Assembly (NCBI RefSeq): GCF_004364335.1 | Contig: NZ_SOCR01000001.1 | Span: forward strand, 62,001-126,000 | Length of the DNA stretch: 64,000 bases | DNA from: Pseudomonas graminis | GTDB taxonomy: Bacteria; Pseudomonadota; Gammaproteobacteria; Pseudomonadales; Pseudomonadaceae | Reading direction: 5' to 3' | Shown: one piece after another, positions 8,385 through 17,320 of the stretch | Position numbering within the stretch: the first letter of the stretch is position 1 | Layout of the letters: the number at the start of each line of letters is the position of its first letter | Notes under the pieces: model-generated | What the model was told of the DNA's origin: nothing | The model's database searches: none | What the model saw: only the letters and a program-made list of their open reading frames with translations | Translations under genes and position numbers: made by a program

Positions 8385-10723
8385 ACAATCGCACGCCTGA
8401 GTTTTTCCGTTTACGCAGCCCGTTGTTGTGCCTGGCCACCGCCGTGGCACTGGCCGGATGCGCGTCCACCCCGGAACGTTTTGAAAACGATCCGGCCCTG
8501 ATGCAGGAAGCACTCAATGGCACCGGCTCGCAGCGAGGCCCGGTCAGCGATCCGGTCGAACCGCCGAGCCCGAACAATCCGGGTGCCAAGCCTGCGCCCG
8601 CGCGCCAGCAGATCATTCGCGGCAACCAGACCTTCGTGCGCGGTGCGGGCCCGGCCCAGAGCGGCGCGGGTGCGAAAGGCGCGGCGGCGCCGGCCGGCGA
8701 CATCACGTTCAATTTCGCCAATCAGCCCATCGAAGCGGTGATCAACACCGTGCTGGGCGATTTGCTGCACGAGAACTACAGCATCAATCAGGGGGTGAAA
8801 GGCGACGTCAGCTTCTCCACCTCGCAGCCGGTGAACAAGCAGCAGGCGCTGTCGATTCTGGAAACGCTGCTGTCGTGGACCGACAACGCGATGATCCGCC
8901 AGGGCGACCGTTACGTGATCCTCCCGGCCAACCAGGCCGTGGCCGGCAAGCTGGTGCCGGAGATGCCGGTGGCACGCCCGGCCACCGGGCTGTCGGCGCG
9001 GTTGTTCCCGCTGCACTTTATCTCGGCCACCGAGATGCAGAAGCTGCTCAAACCTTTTGCCCGTGACAACGCCTTCCTGCTGGTCGACCCGGCGCGCAAT
9101 GTGTTGAGCCTGGCCGGTACGCCGGATGAACTGGCCAACTACCAGGACACCATCGACACCTTCGACGTCGACTGGCTCAAGGGCATGTCCATCGCCGTGT
9201 ATGGCTTGCAGCGCGCCAGCGTCGGCGAGCTGATGCCCGAGCTGCAGAAGATGTTCGGCCCGGACAGCGGCATGCCGTTGGCGGGCATGGTCAAGTTTCT
9301 GCCCATCGAGCGGACCAATTCGGTGGTGGCGATTTCTTCGCAGCCGCGCTACCTGAGCGAAGTCGGTGACTGGATTCACACCATCGACGAAGGCGGCGGC
9401 AACGAGCCGCAAATGTACGTTTACGACGTGCGCAACATGAAAGCCTCGGACCTGGCCAAATACCTGCGGCAGATCTACGGCAACGGCCAGATCAAGGACG
9501 ACAGCGCGGCCAAGGTCGCGCCGGGTCTGCGCACCCGTTCGCTGTCCTCGCTGAACGGCAGTGGCGCCGGCAGCAGCGGTGGCTTGAGCGGCAGCGGTCA
9601 GGGCCTGAACAGCAGCTCTTCCGGGATGGGTGGCGGCATGGGTTCTGGCATGAGTAACAGCAGCGGCAATGGAGGTTTGCAGAATGGCACCCAAGGTGAA
9701 GAGGAGCAGGACGGCGGAACCTCCGAAGACAGCGCCGACAGCAGCGGTCAGGGTGACAGTTCCGACGCCGCAGCCAGCGGCTCAGGCGCCAGCAAGCGTC
9801 TGGATGACAGCACGCGCATCACCGCCCAGCAGAGCAGCAACCAGTTGCTGATCCGCACGCGCCCGGCTCAGTGGGCCGAAATCGAATCCGCCATCAAGCG
9901 GCTGGACAACGCACCGATGCAGGTGCAGATCGAGACGCGAATTCTTGAAGTAAACCTGACCGGTGAACTGGACCTTGGCGTGCAGTGGTACCTCGGCCGG
10001 CTGGCCGGCAATTCCACCAGCACCACTGTGGCGAACACGACCGGCAGTCAGGGCGCTCTGGGCGGTGGCGGCGCAGGCCTTGGCGCCACCGATTCGCTGT
10101 TTTACTCGTTCGTCAGCAATAACCTGCAGATCGCCCTTCACGCCCTGGAAACCAGTGGCCGTACGCAGGTGCTGTCGGCGCCGTCGCTGGTGGTGATGAA
10201 CAACCAGCAGGCGCAGATTCAGGTCGGTGACAACATCCCGATCAGCCAGACCACGGTTAACACAACGACCACCACCGCCACCCTGAGCAGCGTTGAATAC
10301 GTGCAGACCGGGGTTATCCTCGACGTCACGCCGCGCATCAATCCGGGCGGTCTGGTGTACATGGACATTCAGCAGCAGGTCAGCGACGCCAACGACAACG
10401 TCACCGACAGCAACGGCAATCCGCGGATCTCGACGCGTTCGGTGTCGACCCAGGTGGCGGTGCAGAGCGGCCAGACGGTTTTGCTCGGTGGCCTGATCAA
10501 ACAGGACAACACCGACACCGTGTCCGCGGTGCCTTATCTGGGTAGCATCCCGGGCCTGCGCTGGCTGTTCGGCAACACCGTCAAGAGCAAGAAACGCACC
10601 GAGCTGGTCGTGCTGATCACCCCACGGGTCATCACCAGCAACAGCCAGGCGCGGCAAGTGACCGATGACTACCGTCAGCAGTTGCAGCTGATCAAGCCAA
10701 CGCCGCCGATGAGTGCCCGGTAG
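8381..10723 (+). CDS. gspD: Lipoprotein type II secretin GspD (HxcQ-like)
   Basis: A 780-residue outer-membrane secretin. The N-terminus carries a lipoprotein signal: a hydrophobic stretch ending LAGC, with Cys27 as the lipidated residue and Ala at +2, which favours outer-membrane sorting. Most T2SS secretins instead use a cleaved signal plus a pilotin; a lipidated secretin is known for HxcQ of P. aeruginosa. N0-N3 domains follow, with a Gly/Ser/Asp-rich insertion at about residues 390-470, then the secretin core (VLSAPSLVVMNNQQAQIQVG, SVEYVQTGVILDVTPRI, VLLGGLIKQDN). The ATG at 8381 overlaps the preceding stop. Last gene of the operon. Confidence 0.94.
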   Translation: MNNRTPEFFRLRSPLLCLATAVALAGCASTPERFENDPALMQEALNGTGSQRGPVSDPVEPPSPNNPGAKPAPARQQIIRGNQTFVRGAGPAQSGAGAKGAAAPAGDITFNFANQPIEAVINTVLGDLLHENYSINQGVKGDVSFSTSQPVNKQQALSILETLLSWTDNAMIRQGDRYVILPANQAVAGKLVPEMPVARPATGLSARLFPLHFISATEMQKLLKPFARDNAFLLVDPARNVLSLAGTPDELANYQDTIDTFDVDWLKGMSIAVYGLQRASVGELMPELQKMFGPDSGMPLAGMVKFLPIERTNSVVAISSQPRYLSEVGDWIHTIDEGGGNEPQMYVYDVRNMKASDLAKYLRQIYGNGQIKDDSAAKVAPGLRTRSLSSLNGSGAGSSGGLSGSGQGLNSSSSGMGGGMGSGMSNSSGNGGLQNGTQGEEEQDGGTSEDSADSSGQGDSSDAAASGSGASKRLDDSTRITAQQSSNQLLIRTRPAQWAEIESAIKRLDNAPMQVQIETRILEVNLTGELDLGVQWYLGRLAGNSTSTTVANTTGSQGALGGGGAGLGATDSLFYSFVSNNLQIALHALETSGRTQVLSAPSLVVMNNQQAQIQVGDNIPISQTTVNTTTTTATLSSVEYVQTGVILDVTPRINPGGLVYMDIQQQVSDANDNVTDSNGNPRISTRSVSTQVAVQSGQTVLLGGLIKQDNTDTVSAVPYLGSIPGLRWLFGNTVKSKKRTELVVLITPRVITSNSQARQVTDDYRQQLQLIKPTPPMSAR

Positions 10724-10754
10724 ATTGATCGTCTGTGCACGACAAAGAGTGTGT

Positions 10755-11612
10755 GCCACGCCGAGATCAGTGTAGGAGCGCGCTTGCCCGCGAAAGCATT
10801 GTGCCTGTGACGAATCGATTGGCTGACACACCGCCTTCGCCGGCAAGGGCGCGCCTACAGGTGGGTGGCCGGCAACGCGAGAATGCATTCGCCAGCAAGC
10901 CGGCTCCTACGGATTTTGCGCACGCCAGAGATTGTGCGGGGTGGCGAGATCAGTGTAGGAGCGCGCTTGCCCGCGAAAGCATTGTGCCTGTGACGAATCG
11001 ATTGACTGACACACCGCCTTCGCGGGCAAGGGCGCGCCTACAGGTGGGTGGCCGGCGAGGCGAGAGTGCATTCGCCAGCAAGCCGGCTCCTACGGATTTT
11101 GCATACGCCAGGGATTGTGCGGGGTGCAGAGATCAGTGTAGGAGCGCGCTTGCCCGCGAAAGCATTGTGCCTGTGACGAATCGATTGGCTGACACACCGC
11201 CTTCGCGGGCAAGCGCGCGCCTACAGGTGGGTGGCCGGCAACGCGAGAATGCATTCGCCAGCAAGCCGGCTCCTACGGATTTTGCGCACGCCAGAGATTG
11301 TGCGGGGTGGCGAGATCAGTGTAGGAGCGCGCTTGCCCGCGAAAGCATTGTGCCTGTGACGAATCGATTGGCTGACACACCGCCTTCGCGGGCAAGCGTG
11401 CTCTACAGGTGGGCGGCCGGCGAGGCGAGAATGCATTCGCCAGCAAGCCGGCTCCTACGGATTTTGCGTACGCCAGGGATTGTGCGGAATGCCGAGATCA
11501 GTGTAGGAGCGCGCTTGCCCGCGAAAGCAGTGTCCCTGTGACGAATCGATTGACTGACACACCGCCATCGCGGGCAAGCGTGCTCTTACAGGTGGGCGGC
11601 AGGCGAGGCGTG
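10755..11612. repeat. Tandem array of 183-bp REP/BIME units, about 4.6 copies
   Basis: The motif TAGGAGCGCGCTTGCCCGCG recurs at 10773, 10956, 11139, 11322 and 11504, a spacing of 183, 183, 183 and 182 bp. Each unit holds this REP, its inverted partner (TTCGCGGGCAAGC...), and a third REP-like element ending GCCGGCTCCTAC. The pattern is a BIME amplified as a larger tandem unit. It lies downstream of gspD and may limit readthrough or protect the transcript 3' end. An open frame runs through it only because the unit length is a multiple of three. Confidence 0.93.
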
Positions 11613-11727
11613 TGTGGGGTTTGGCGGGATGTGCCATGGGGGGAATCGTCCTCTCTGTTACCGCAGGGCCGTGGTAAAACAGGTTTTCAAACGACCCTCC
11701 CACCGCGACCTTAAAGGACCAAGGCCC

Positions 11728-12363
11728 ATGCCCTTCGATTTCCATCACCTTCTGCTGGTGTACACCGCCTACATCGTCGGCGCGGCGAGTCCGGGGCCGA
11801 GCAACATGCGCATCATGGGCGTGGCCATGCACCGGGGCCGACGCCCGGCGCTGATGCTCGCGGCGGGCGTCATCAGCGGGTCGTTTTTCTGGGGGTCTAT
11901 GGCCGCCACCGGTGTTTCCGCTGTGATGACCCAATACGCCGAGGCGCTGACGCTGCTGAAAACCCTCGGCGGCGCCTACCTGCTGTTTCTCGCCTTCAAA
12001 GCGGCGCGTTCCGCGCTGACGTCCACTGAAAAGGTCGATCGCGAGCTCGCCGACGCACCTGCCCTCTCAGGCTGGCACCTCTATCAGCGTGGCCTGCTCA
12101 TGCACCTCACCAACCCCAAGGCGCTGCTGGGCTGGGTGGCGACGATGACGCTGGGGTTGGGCGCAGAAGCGACGCCACAGACCGTCGCAACTATCCTCGC
12201 CGGTTGCGCGGTGCTCAGCGTCACCATCTTCGGTGGCTACGCCATGGTCTTTTCGACCGCGCCGATGATCCGTGCCTACCGCAGGGCGCGGCGCTGGATC
12301 GAAGGCACCCTCGCCGTTGTTTACGCTACGGCCGGCGTCAAACTGTTGTGGTCACGCGCGTGA
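11728..12363 (+). CDS. LysE/RhtB-family amino-acid exporter
   Basis: A 211-residue inner-membrane protein with five to six hydrophobic segments. The family signature near the N-terminus is clear (AASPGPSNMRIMGVAM, residues about 20-35), followed by a Gly-rich second helix and a conserved NPKALLGWV stretch. Such proteins export amino acids or related metabolites; the substrate cannot be read from sequence. The ATG at 11728 follows a TTAAAGGACC ribosome-site region and fits family starts; upstream in-frame sequence is REP-derived. No adjacent LysR regulator is present. Confidence 0.85.
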   Translation: MPFDFHHLLLVYTAYIVGAASPGPSNMRIMGVAMHRGRRPALMLAAGVISGSFFWGSMAATGVSAVMTQYAEALTLLKTLGGAYLLFLAFKAARSALTSTEKVDRELADAPALSGWHLYQRGLLMHLTNPKALLGWVATMTLGLGAEATPQTVATILAGCAVLSVTIFGGYAMVFSTAPMIRAYRRARRWIEGTLAVVYATAGVKLLWSRA

Positions 12364-12430
12364 AACTCTCGGCCTCGAGCGGAGACCAAGACAGTACCCA
12401 TCACTGCCGGGTATGAGCCCGAGAGAGAGC

Positions 12431-13411
12431 ATGCAATTGGACAGCAACGACGGTCTGCATTTTCCCGAAGACGAACTGGCGCAGGCGCGGCGCTTCAACA
12501 AGAAGCTGGCCTGGCTGCCGCGGTTCCGTATCCGCAACCGTGTCACGCCTCTCTTGATCCAGTCGCTGCTGCGCGTCGGTCAGCTGAATGGCTCGGCCAG
12601 GCTGGCCCGCCATGGCCTGCACGCTGAAACCACCACGGCGAGTGTCGACGGTCATCGCGTGCCGGTACGGATCATCCGGCCCAAGGGCATCGCAAAGGGC
12701 GTGGTGCTGGACATTCATGGCGGCGGCTGGGTAATCGGCAACGCGCAGATGAACGACGACCTCAACATGGCGATGGTGCGGGCGTGCGATGTGGCGGTGG
12801 TTTCGGTTGACTACCGGCTCGCCGGGTCGACGCCGGTGGAAGGGCTGATGGAGGATTGTCTGGTAGCTGCACGCTGGTTGCTGGGTGACGGCTGTCCGGA
12901 GTTTGCCGGGTTGCCGGTGATCGTCGTGGGCGAATCCGCCGGCGGGCATCTGGCCGGGACGACTCTGCTGCAGCTCAAGGCCTGGCCCGAGCTGTTCAAA
13001 CGGGTGTGCGGCGCCCTGCTCTATTACGGCGTTTACGACCTGACCGGCACGCCCAGCGTGCGCACGGCAGGCAAGGACACGCTGGTGCTGGACGGGCCGG
13101 GTATGGTCGACGCCCTGCGCCTGCTGACGCCCGGCATCAGCGATGCCCAGCGTCAGACGCCGCCGCTGTCGCCGTTGCATGGGGATTTCACAGGCTTTCC
13201 GCCGGCGCTGATGTGGGTCGGCGAGCTGGACCCGCTGCGCGACGACACCCTGCAACTGGCCGATCGCTGGGCCAGGACCGCCGGGGTCGAAGTGCACCTG
13301 CTGCCGGAAGCGCCCCATGGCTTCATCCATTTCCCGACCATGATGGCCGACCGCGTGCTGGATCATAGCCGCGCCTGGATTCGTCAGCGCATTCAAACCC
13401 CAGCGGATTGA
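12431..13411 (+). CDS. HSL-family (family IV) alpha/beta-hydrolase, carboxylesterase-like
   Basis: A 326-residue soluble hydrolase. The oxyanion-hole motif HGGGW starts at about residue 96, the nucleophile elbow GESAGG places Ser at about 169, and a late EAPHGF provides the catalytic His; the acid is probably the Asp of GELDPLRDD. This is the hormone-sensitive lipase type, acting on short-chain esters or lactones. Two in-frame starts are possible; I prefer the ATG at 12431, preceded by GAGAGAG, over 12413. There is no signal peptide. A REP pair follows. Confidence 0.85.
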   Translation: MQLDSNDGLHFPEDELAQARRFNKKLAWLPRFRIRNRVTPLLIQSLLRVGQLNGSARLARHGLHAETTTASVDGHRVPVRIIRPKGIAKGVVLDIHGGGWVIGNAQMNDDLNMAMVRACDVAVVSVDYRLAGSTPVEGLMEDCLVAARWLLGDGCPEFAGLPVIVVGESAGGHLAGTTLLQLKAWPELFKRVCGALLYYGVYDLTGTPSVRTAGKDTLVLDGPGMVDALRLLTPGISDAQRQTPPLSPLHGDFTGFPPALMWVGELDPLRDDTLQLADRWARTAGVEVHLLPEAPHGFIHFPTMMADRVLDHSRAWIRQRIQTPAD

Positions 13412-13452
13412 TCGAAGCGGTTTCAGTGGCCCCGCTGACGCGCCGCGCATTG

Positions 13453-13690
13453 GTAGGACCGGCTTTAGCCGGGAAGGCGTCGGCAGCCACGCTGCAAAAT
13501 GGGTGGCGTGCACACCGGCCTCTTCCCGGCTAAAGCCGGTCCCACGAAGCAATCGCGTGCATTCAGTGGAATCTGGCCGTGACGCAGATCTGTAGGACCG
13601 GCTTTAGCCGGGAAGGCGTCGGCAGCCACACTGCAAAATGGGTGGAGTGCACACCGGCCTCTTCCCGGCTAAAGCCGGTCCTACTAAACG
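13453..13690. repeat. Two tandem REP/BIME units (about 139-bp period)
   Basis: TAGGACCGGCTTTAGCCGGG occurs at about 13454 and 13593. Each is followed about 70 bp later by the inverse form CCCGGCTAAAGCCGGTCC. These are paired REPs of a second family, distinct from the 10.8-11.6 kb array, with the same core as the arrays at 19.6-20.0 and 29.6-29.7 kb. They occupy the gap between the esterase and the DUF1206 gene. Confidence 0.9.
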
Positions 13691-13774
13691 CAATCACAGC
13701 GGCTCCTTCAAACCAATCGAACCCCTCGCGTCGTCTCGGGTCTGCTGATCTATCGCTTACCCGGAGAACCTTCG

Positions 13775-14587
13775 ATGTCCCCGCATCACACCCTTGTCCT
13801 GCTCGCCCGATCGGGTTACGCCGCCCGTGGCGTTCTGTACCTGATCATCGGCATTTTTGCCCTGCTCGCCGCCCGCGATTCATCCCGCCCCAAAGACAGC
13901 CACAGCAGCCTCGAAGCGCTGTTCAGCCAGCCCTTCGGGCACATTCTGGTCGGGCTGGTGGTCGCCGGTCTGCTGGCGTTCGCCGCCTGGCGGGTGTTGC
14001 AGGCCACCCGCGACGTCGACCATCACGGCAACGAGTTCAAGGGCCTGGTCATACGTGGCGGCTTGCTCGCCGGCGGGCTGGTCAACGGTGCCCTGGCGTT
14101 CTTCGCCCTGGGCCTGTTGATCGACGGTCTGCGCAGCTCCGGGGGCGGCGGCGGTCAGACCGAAGACCTGCTCGCGCAATTGCTGTCGTGGAAACACTCC
14201 AATCTGGTGGTCTACCTGGTCGCACTGGTGCCGCTGGGCGTCGGCATCGCGCATTTTTTCAAGGGCTGGAAAGCCTCGTTCGAGAAGTACTTCGAGGCCG
14301 ACGATGAGGTCATGAAATACGTGACCCCGGTGTCCCGCTTCGGCCTGATCGCCCGCGGTGTGGCGTTCGTGGAAATAGGCGTGCTGCTGGCTATCAGCGG
14401 TTCCAGCTATCAGGCCATGCACCCGCCCGGGCTGAAAGATGCGCTCAACGCACTGCAGAATCTGCCCGCCGGTGGCGTGGTGCTGATGGTCATGGCACTG
14501 GGTCTGATCGCATTTTCGGTGTACAGCTTCGCCGAAGCCGCGTGGCGACGGATCAACATGGACGTGCCCGGCATGGCCCACGCCTGA
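13775..14587 (+). CDS. DUF1206 membrane protein
   Basis: A 270-residue protein with about six hydrophobic segments in three repeated pairs. Each repeat carries a short ARxGYxARGVLY or similar pattern (residues about 9-22, then FKGLVIRGGLLAGG, then FGLIARGVAFVEIG), the hallmark of DUF1206. Function is unknown. The ATG at 13775 fits the repeat start. It converges on the histidine kinase gene, with a strong hairpin at the junction. Confidence 0.8.
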   Translation: MSPHHTLVLLARSGYAARGVLYLIIGIFALLAARDSSRPKDSHSSLEALFSQPFGHILVGLVVAGLLAFAAWRVLQATRDVDHHGNEFKGLVIRGGLLAGGLVNGALAFFALGLLIDGLRSSGGGGGQTEDLLAQLLSWKHSNLVVYLVALVPLGVGIAHFFKGWKASFEKYFEADDEVMKYVTPVSRFGLIARGVAFVEIGVLLAISGSSYQAMHPPGLKDALNALQNLPAGGVVLMVMALGLIAFSVYSFAEAAWRRINMDVPGMAHA

Positions 14588-14590
14588 ACC

Positions 14591-15625
14591 TCAAGTTGCA
14601 GCGCCCTGCTCCGGGCGCTGCTGCTGAATGGGCAGCTCAACGCGGAACGTCGTGCCGGCTCCTTCCACGCTGCGCACACTGATCGTTCCGCGATGTTTTT
14701 GCACTATCCCGTACGACAATGACAGCCCGAGGCCCGTGCCCTGGCCCACCGGCTTGGTGGTAAAGAACGGGTCGAAAATTTTGGGCAGCACCTGCGGGGC
14801 AATGCCACTCCCGGTGTCGCTGATCTCAAGCCACACGCTGTCGCCCTGAACGCCGTTGCGCAGCGTAATGGTGCCGCGCTCCGGGCCGATGGCCTGGGCG
14901 GCATTCACCACCAGATTCATGATCACCTGATTAAGCTGCGCCGGCAGGCATTCGATGTCCGGCAACGGCACGTAATGCTTGACGATGTCAGCCTTGTACT
15001 TGACCGCGTTGGCGGCGATGTTCAGCGTCGAATCGATGCCGCGCTGCAGGCTCGCCCACTGCCATTGCGGGTTGGTGTCGGCCCGGGAGAATTCCTTGAG
15101 GTCCTTGATGATTTGCGCGGCGCGGGACACGCCGTCCCGGGACTCCTGAATCAACAGCGGGATTTCCGCCTCGACGAAGGCCAGGTCCAGACGGGTTTTC
15201 AAGGCCGTGAGCGATTGAAGAACCTCCGCCGATCCGAACTGATCCTCGGCCGCTTTGTAGGCGTCCAGCATCGCCTCAAGCTTGCCGAAATAGACCGCCA
15301 GGGTGCCCAGGTTCGACGAGATGAAACCGATGGGGTTGTTGATCTCGTGGGCGATACCTGCCGCCATCTGCCCCAGCGAGGCGAGCTTTTCAGCGCCGAT
15401 CAACTGGCTCTCCAGCTGCTTGCGCTCGTCGATTTCAACCTGCAACGCATGACTGGCCTGCTTGAACGCCCGGGTGCGCTCCTCGACGCGCTGCTCCAGG
15501 CTTTCATTGGCCGCCTGCAGGTCCTCGTTGACCCGGTTGATCACCTGATAGCTGTGCAGCAGCCAGCGGCCCAGCAGCACCAGCAGGCAGACGGAAATGA
15601 TCGAGAATATCTGCAGGAGCAACAT
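14591..15625 (-). CDS. Membrane-tethered sensor histidine kinase
   Basis: A 344-residue kinase. One N-terminal hydrophobic segment (about residues 2-22) is followed by a long coiled coil (30-80), then the H-box GIAHEINNP with His93, an N-box (IMNLVVNAAQA), and G boxes (ISDTGSGI, GTGLGLS). There is no periplasmic sensing domain and no HAMP, so the signal enters through the membrane segment, the coiled coil or a partner. It is divergent from the degenerate HD-GYP regulator (195-bp gap), an obvious candidate partner. The pair recalls PA2571/PA2572 of P. aeruginosa, from memory and unverified. Confidence 0.85.
   Translation of the reverse strand: MLLLQIFSIISVCLLVLLGRWLLHSYQVINRVNEDLQAANESLEQRVEERTRAFKQASHALQVEIDERKQLESQLIGAEKLASLGQMAAGIAHEINNPIGFISSNLGTLAVYFGKLEAMLDAYKAAEDQFGSAEVLQSLTALKTRLDLAFVEAEIPLLIQESRDGVSRAAQIIKDLKEFSRADTNPQWQWASLQRGIDSTLNIAANAVKYKADIVKHYVPLPDIECLPAQLNQVIMNLVVNAAQAIGPERGTITLRNGVQGDSVWLEISDTGSGIAPQVLPKIFDPFFTTKPVGQGTGLGLSLSYGIVQKHRGTISVRSVEGAGTTFRVELPIQQQRPEQGAAT
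14598..14621. terminator. Strong hairpin at a convergent gene junction
   Basis: A perfect 9-bp stem, GCAGCGCCC and GGGCGCTGC with a 6-base loop. It lies 11 bases after the DUF1206 stop and inside the 3' end of the opposing kinase gene. No T-run follows on either strand, so a bidirectional terminator is an inference from position. Confidence 0.4.
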
Positions 15626-15820
15626 GATCGACCGAGCGCCTCACTCCATGGACTCATGCCTTTGTGTCGGCGCGCCGAAGGTGGAGTTGAGGGGGCGATT
15701 TATATTGCTCGAACCCCGCGAGTTATTGCCATATCTCAACTAATCTTGCGGCATCCAGCCGTCCGTGTCGGTCCACAAGACGGGACACGGGCACGATGTC
15801 GGTACGAGTGAGGGTCAATC

Positions 15821-17200
15821 ATGGAAGCCTCAGCCAGTGCTTCGGTGCAGCCACTTCCCACCCTCCTGTTGGTGGACGACGAAGAATCAATTCTGAACAG
15901 CCTGCGCCGCCTGCTCCGAGAGCAGCCTTATGACGTGCTGCTGGCCACCAGTGGTGAACAGGCCCTGAAAATCATGGCCGAACGGCCGGTCGATCTGATC
16001 GTCAGCGATGCGCGCATGCCGACCATGGACGGCGCGGCGCTGCTGGCGCAGGTCTACAGCCTGTACCCGGACACCACGCGCATCCTGCTGACCGGATACG
16101 CCGACCTCGAAACCATCGTCAAAGCCATCAACCAGGGCCATGTGCATCGCTACATCGCCAAGCCCTGGACCGACGAAGAACTGGTGCTGACCCTGCGTCA
16201 GTCGCTGGCATTCCAGTTTTCCGAACGCGAAAGACAGCGCCTCGAACAGCTCACGCAACGGCAGAACGATGAGCTGAAAAGCCTCAACGCCACCCTTGAA
16301 AAACGCGTGCTGGCGCGCACCGCCGAATTGCAGCAGACCGCCGACATGCTCGATCTGGCCTACGACGAGCTCAAGCACAGCTACGCCACCGGCACCGAGG
16401 TGTTCTCGATGCTGGTCAACCAGCGCCTGCCTGCGGACAAGCAGACCAACCGCGACGTCATCGACCTGATCAACGCGTGCAGCAACCACCTCAATCTGGA
16501 CGAGTCGACGCGCCGCGACCTGTGCATGGCCGCCGCGCTGTACAACATCGGCAAACTGGGCTGGAGCGACGCGCTGATCAACACCCCGTCGGACATGGTC
16601 AGCCACGCCGACCGCGACACCTGGCGCAGCTACCCGCAGCAGAGCGAATCGTTGCTCATGACCCTCGAACCGATTCAGGACGCCGCCAGCCTGATCCTGC
16701 ATCACCAGGAGCGCTGGGACGGCAGCGGCTTTCCGGCGCACCTCAAGGGTGATGCGATTCCCTACGGCGCGCGTTTGCTCAAGCTGGCGGTGGACTTCAT
16801 CGAACTGCAGCGCGGGCTGATTCTGGAACGGCACCTGAGCAGCGGCGAGGCCTTGCTGTTCATCCGCCGCTACGCCGGCAAGCTCTACGACCCGGGCCTG
16901 ATCGAGGATTTCGCCGAAGCGTGCGCGGCGTACCTGAACGATGCCGTGCTCAACGACCCGACCGTCAAGGCCGTTACCACCCGCGAACTGGTGCCGGGGA
17001 TGATTCTGGTGCGCAACCTGAACGCCGATAACGGCATGCTGCTGCTGAATGCGGGCAAGGTGGTCAACGCCGCGCTGATCGAAAAGCTGGCGGCTTTCGA
17101 AGCCATCGACAACAAGGCCCACTACAGCATTTTCGTGCGCCTGCCCGAGCATGTACCCGGTTCAGAACCGCCGAAAACCCACTGGACTCAGGTCGGGTGA
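15821..17200 (+). CDS. Response regulator with degenerate HD-GYP (YN-GFP) output domain
   Basis: A 459-residue regulator. The receiver domain covers about residues 14-130, with acidic pocket VDDEE and phosphoacceptor Asp63 (VSDARMPTMDG). A coiled coil follows (135-185), then an HD-GYP-like domain. The metal-binding HD pair is replaced by Tyr241-Asn242 (AALYNIGKLG), and the GYP loop reads DGSGFP near 300-305. Active HD-GYP proteins hydrolyse c-di-GMP; this one probably cannot, and may bind partners or nucleotide instead. A P. aeruginosa protein with a YN-GYP form (PA2572) is known to act without enzymatic activity; orthology is inferred. Confidence 0.85.
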   Translation: MEASASASVQPLPTLLLVDDEESILNSLRRLLREQPYDVLLATSGEQALKIMAERPVDLIVSDARMPTMDGAALLAQVYSLYPDTTRILLTGYADLETIVKAINQGHVHRYIAKPWTDEELVLTLRQSLAFQFSERERQRLEQLTQRQNDELKSLNATLEKRVLARTAELQQTADMLDLAYDELKHSYATGTEVFSMLVNQRLPADKQTNRDVIDLINACSNHLNLDESTRRDLCMAAALYNIGKLGWSDALINTPSDMVSHADRDTWRSYPQQSESLLMTLEPIQDAASLILHHQERWDGSGFPAHLKGDAIPYGARLLKLAVDFIELQRGLILERHLSSGEALLFIRRYAGKLYDPGLIEDFAEACAAYLNDAVLNDPTVKAVTTRELVPGMILVRNLNADNGMLLLNAGKVVNAALIEKLAAFEAIDNKAHYSIFVRLPEHVPGSEPPKTHWTQVG

Positions 17201-17320
17201 TCTGCCTTGCGATCAAGTGATTGCGGAGTCATCGATCCACAGTGATCGGAACCACAGCCTGTTTTTCCCCGCGTCCTCACTCCCTAGCATGGCTCCACTC
17301 ATTACGGTGGAGCTTTGCCC

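Noticed and set aside
10735..11541. A 268-codon open frame
   Set aside because: It runs through the REP array; its repeats are an effect of the 183-bp (61-codon) unit.
10755..11612. CRISPR-like repetition
   Set aside because: The units are 183 bp with conserved spacers and inverted REP cores; no unique spacers and no cas genes.
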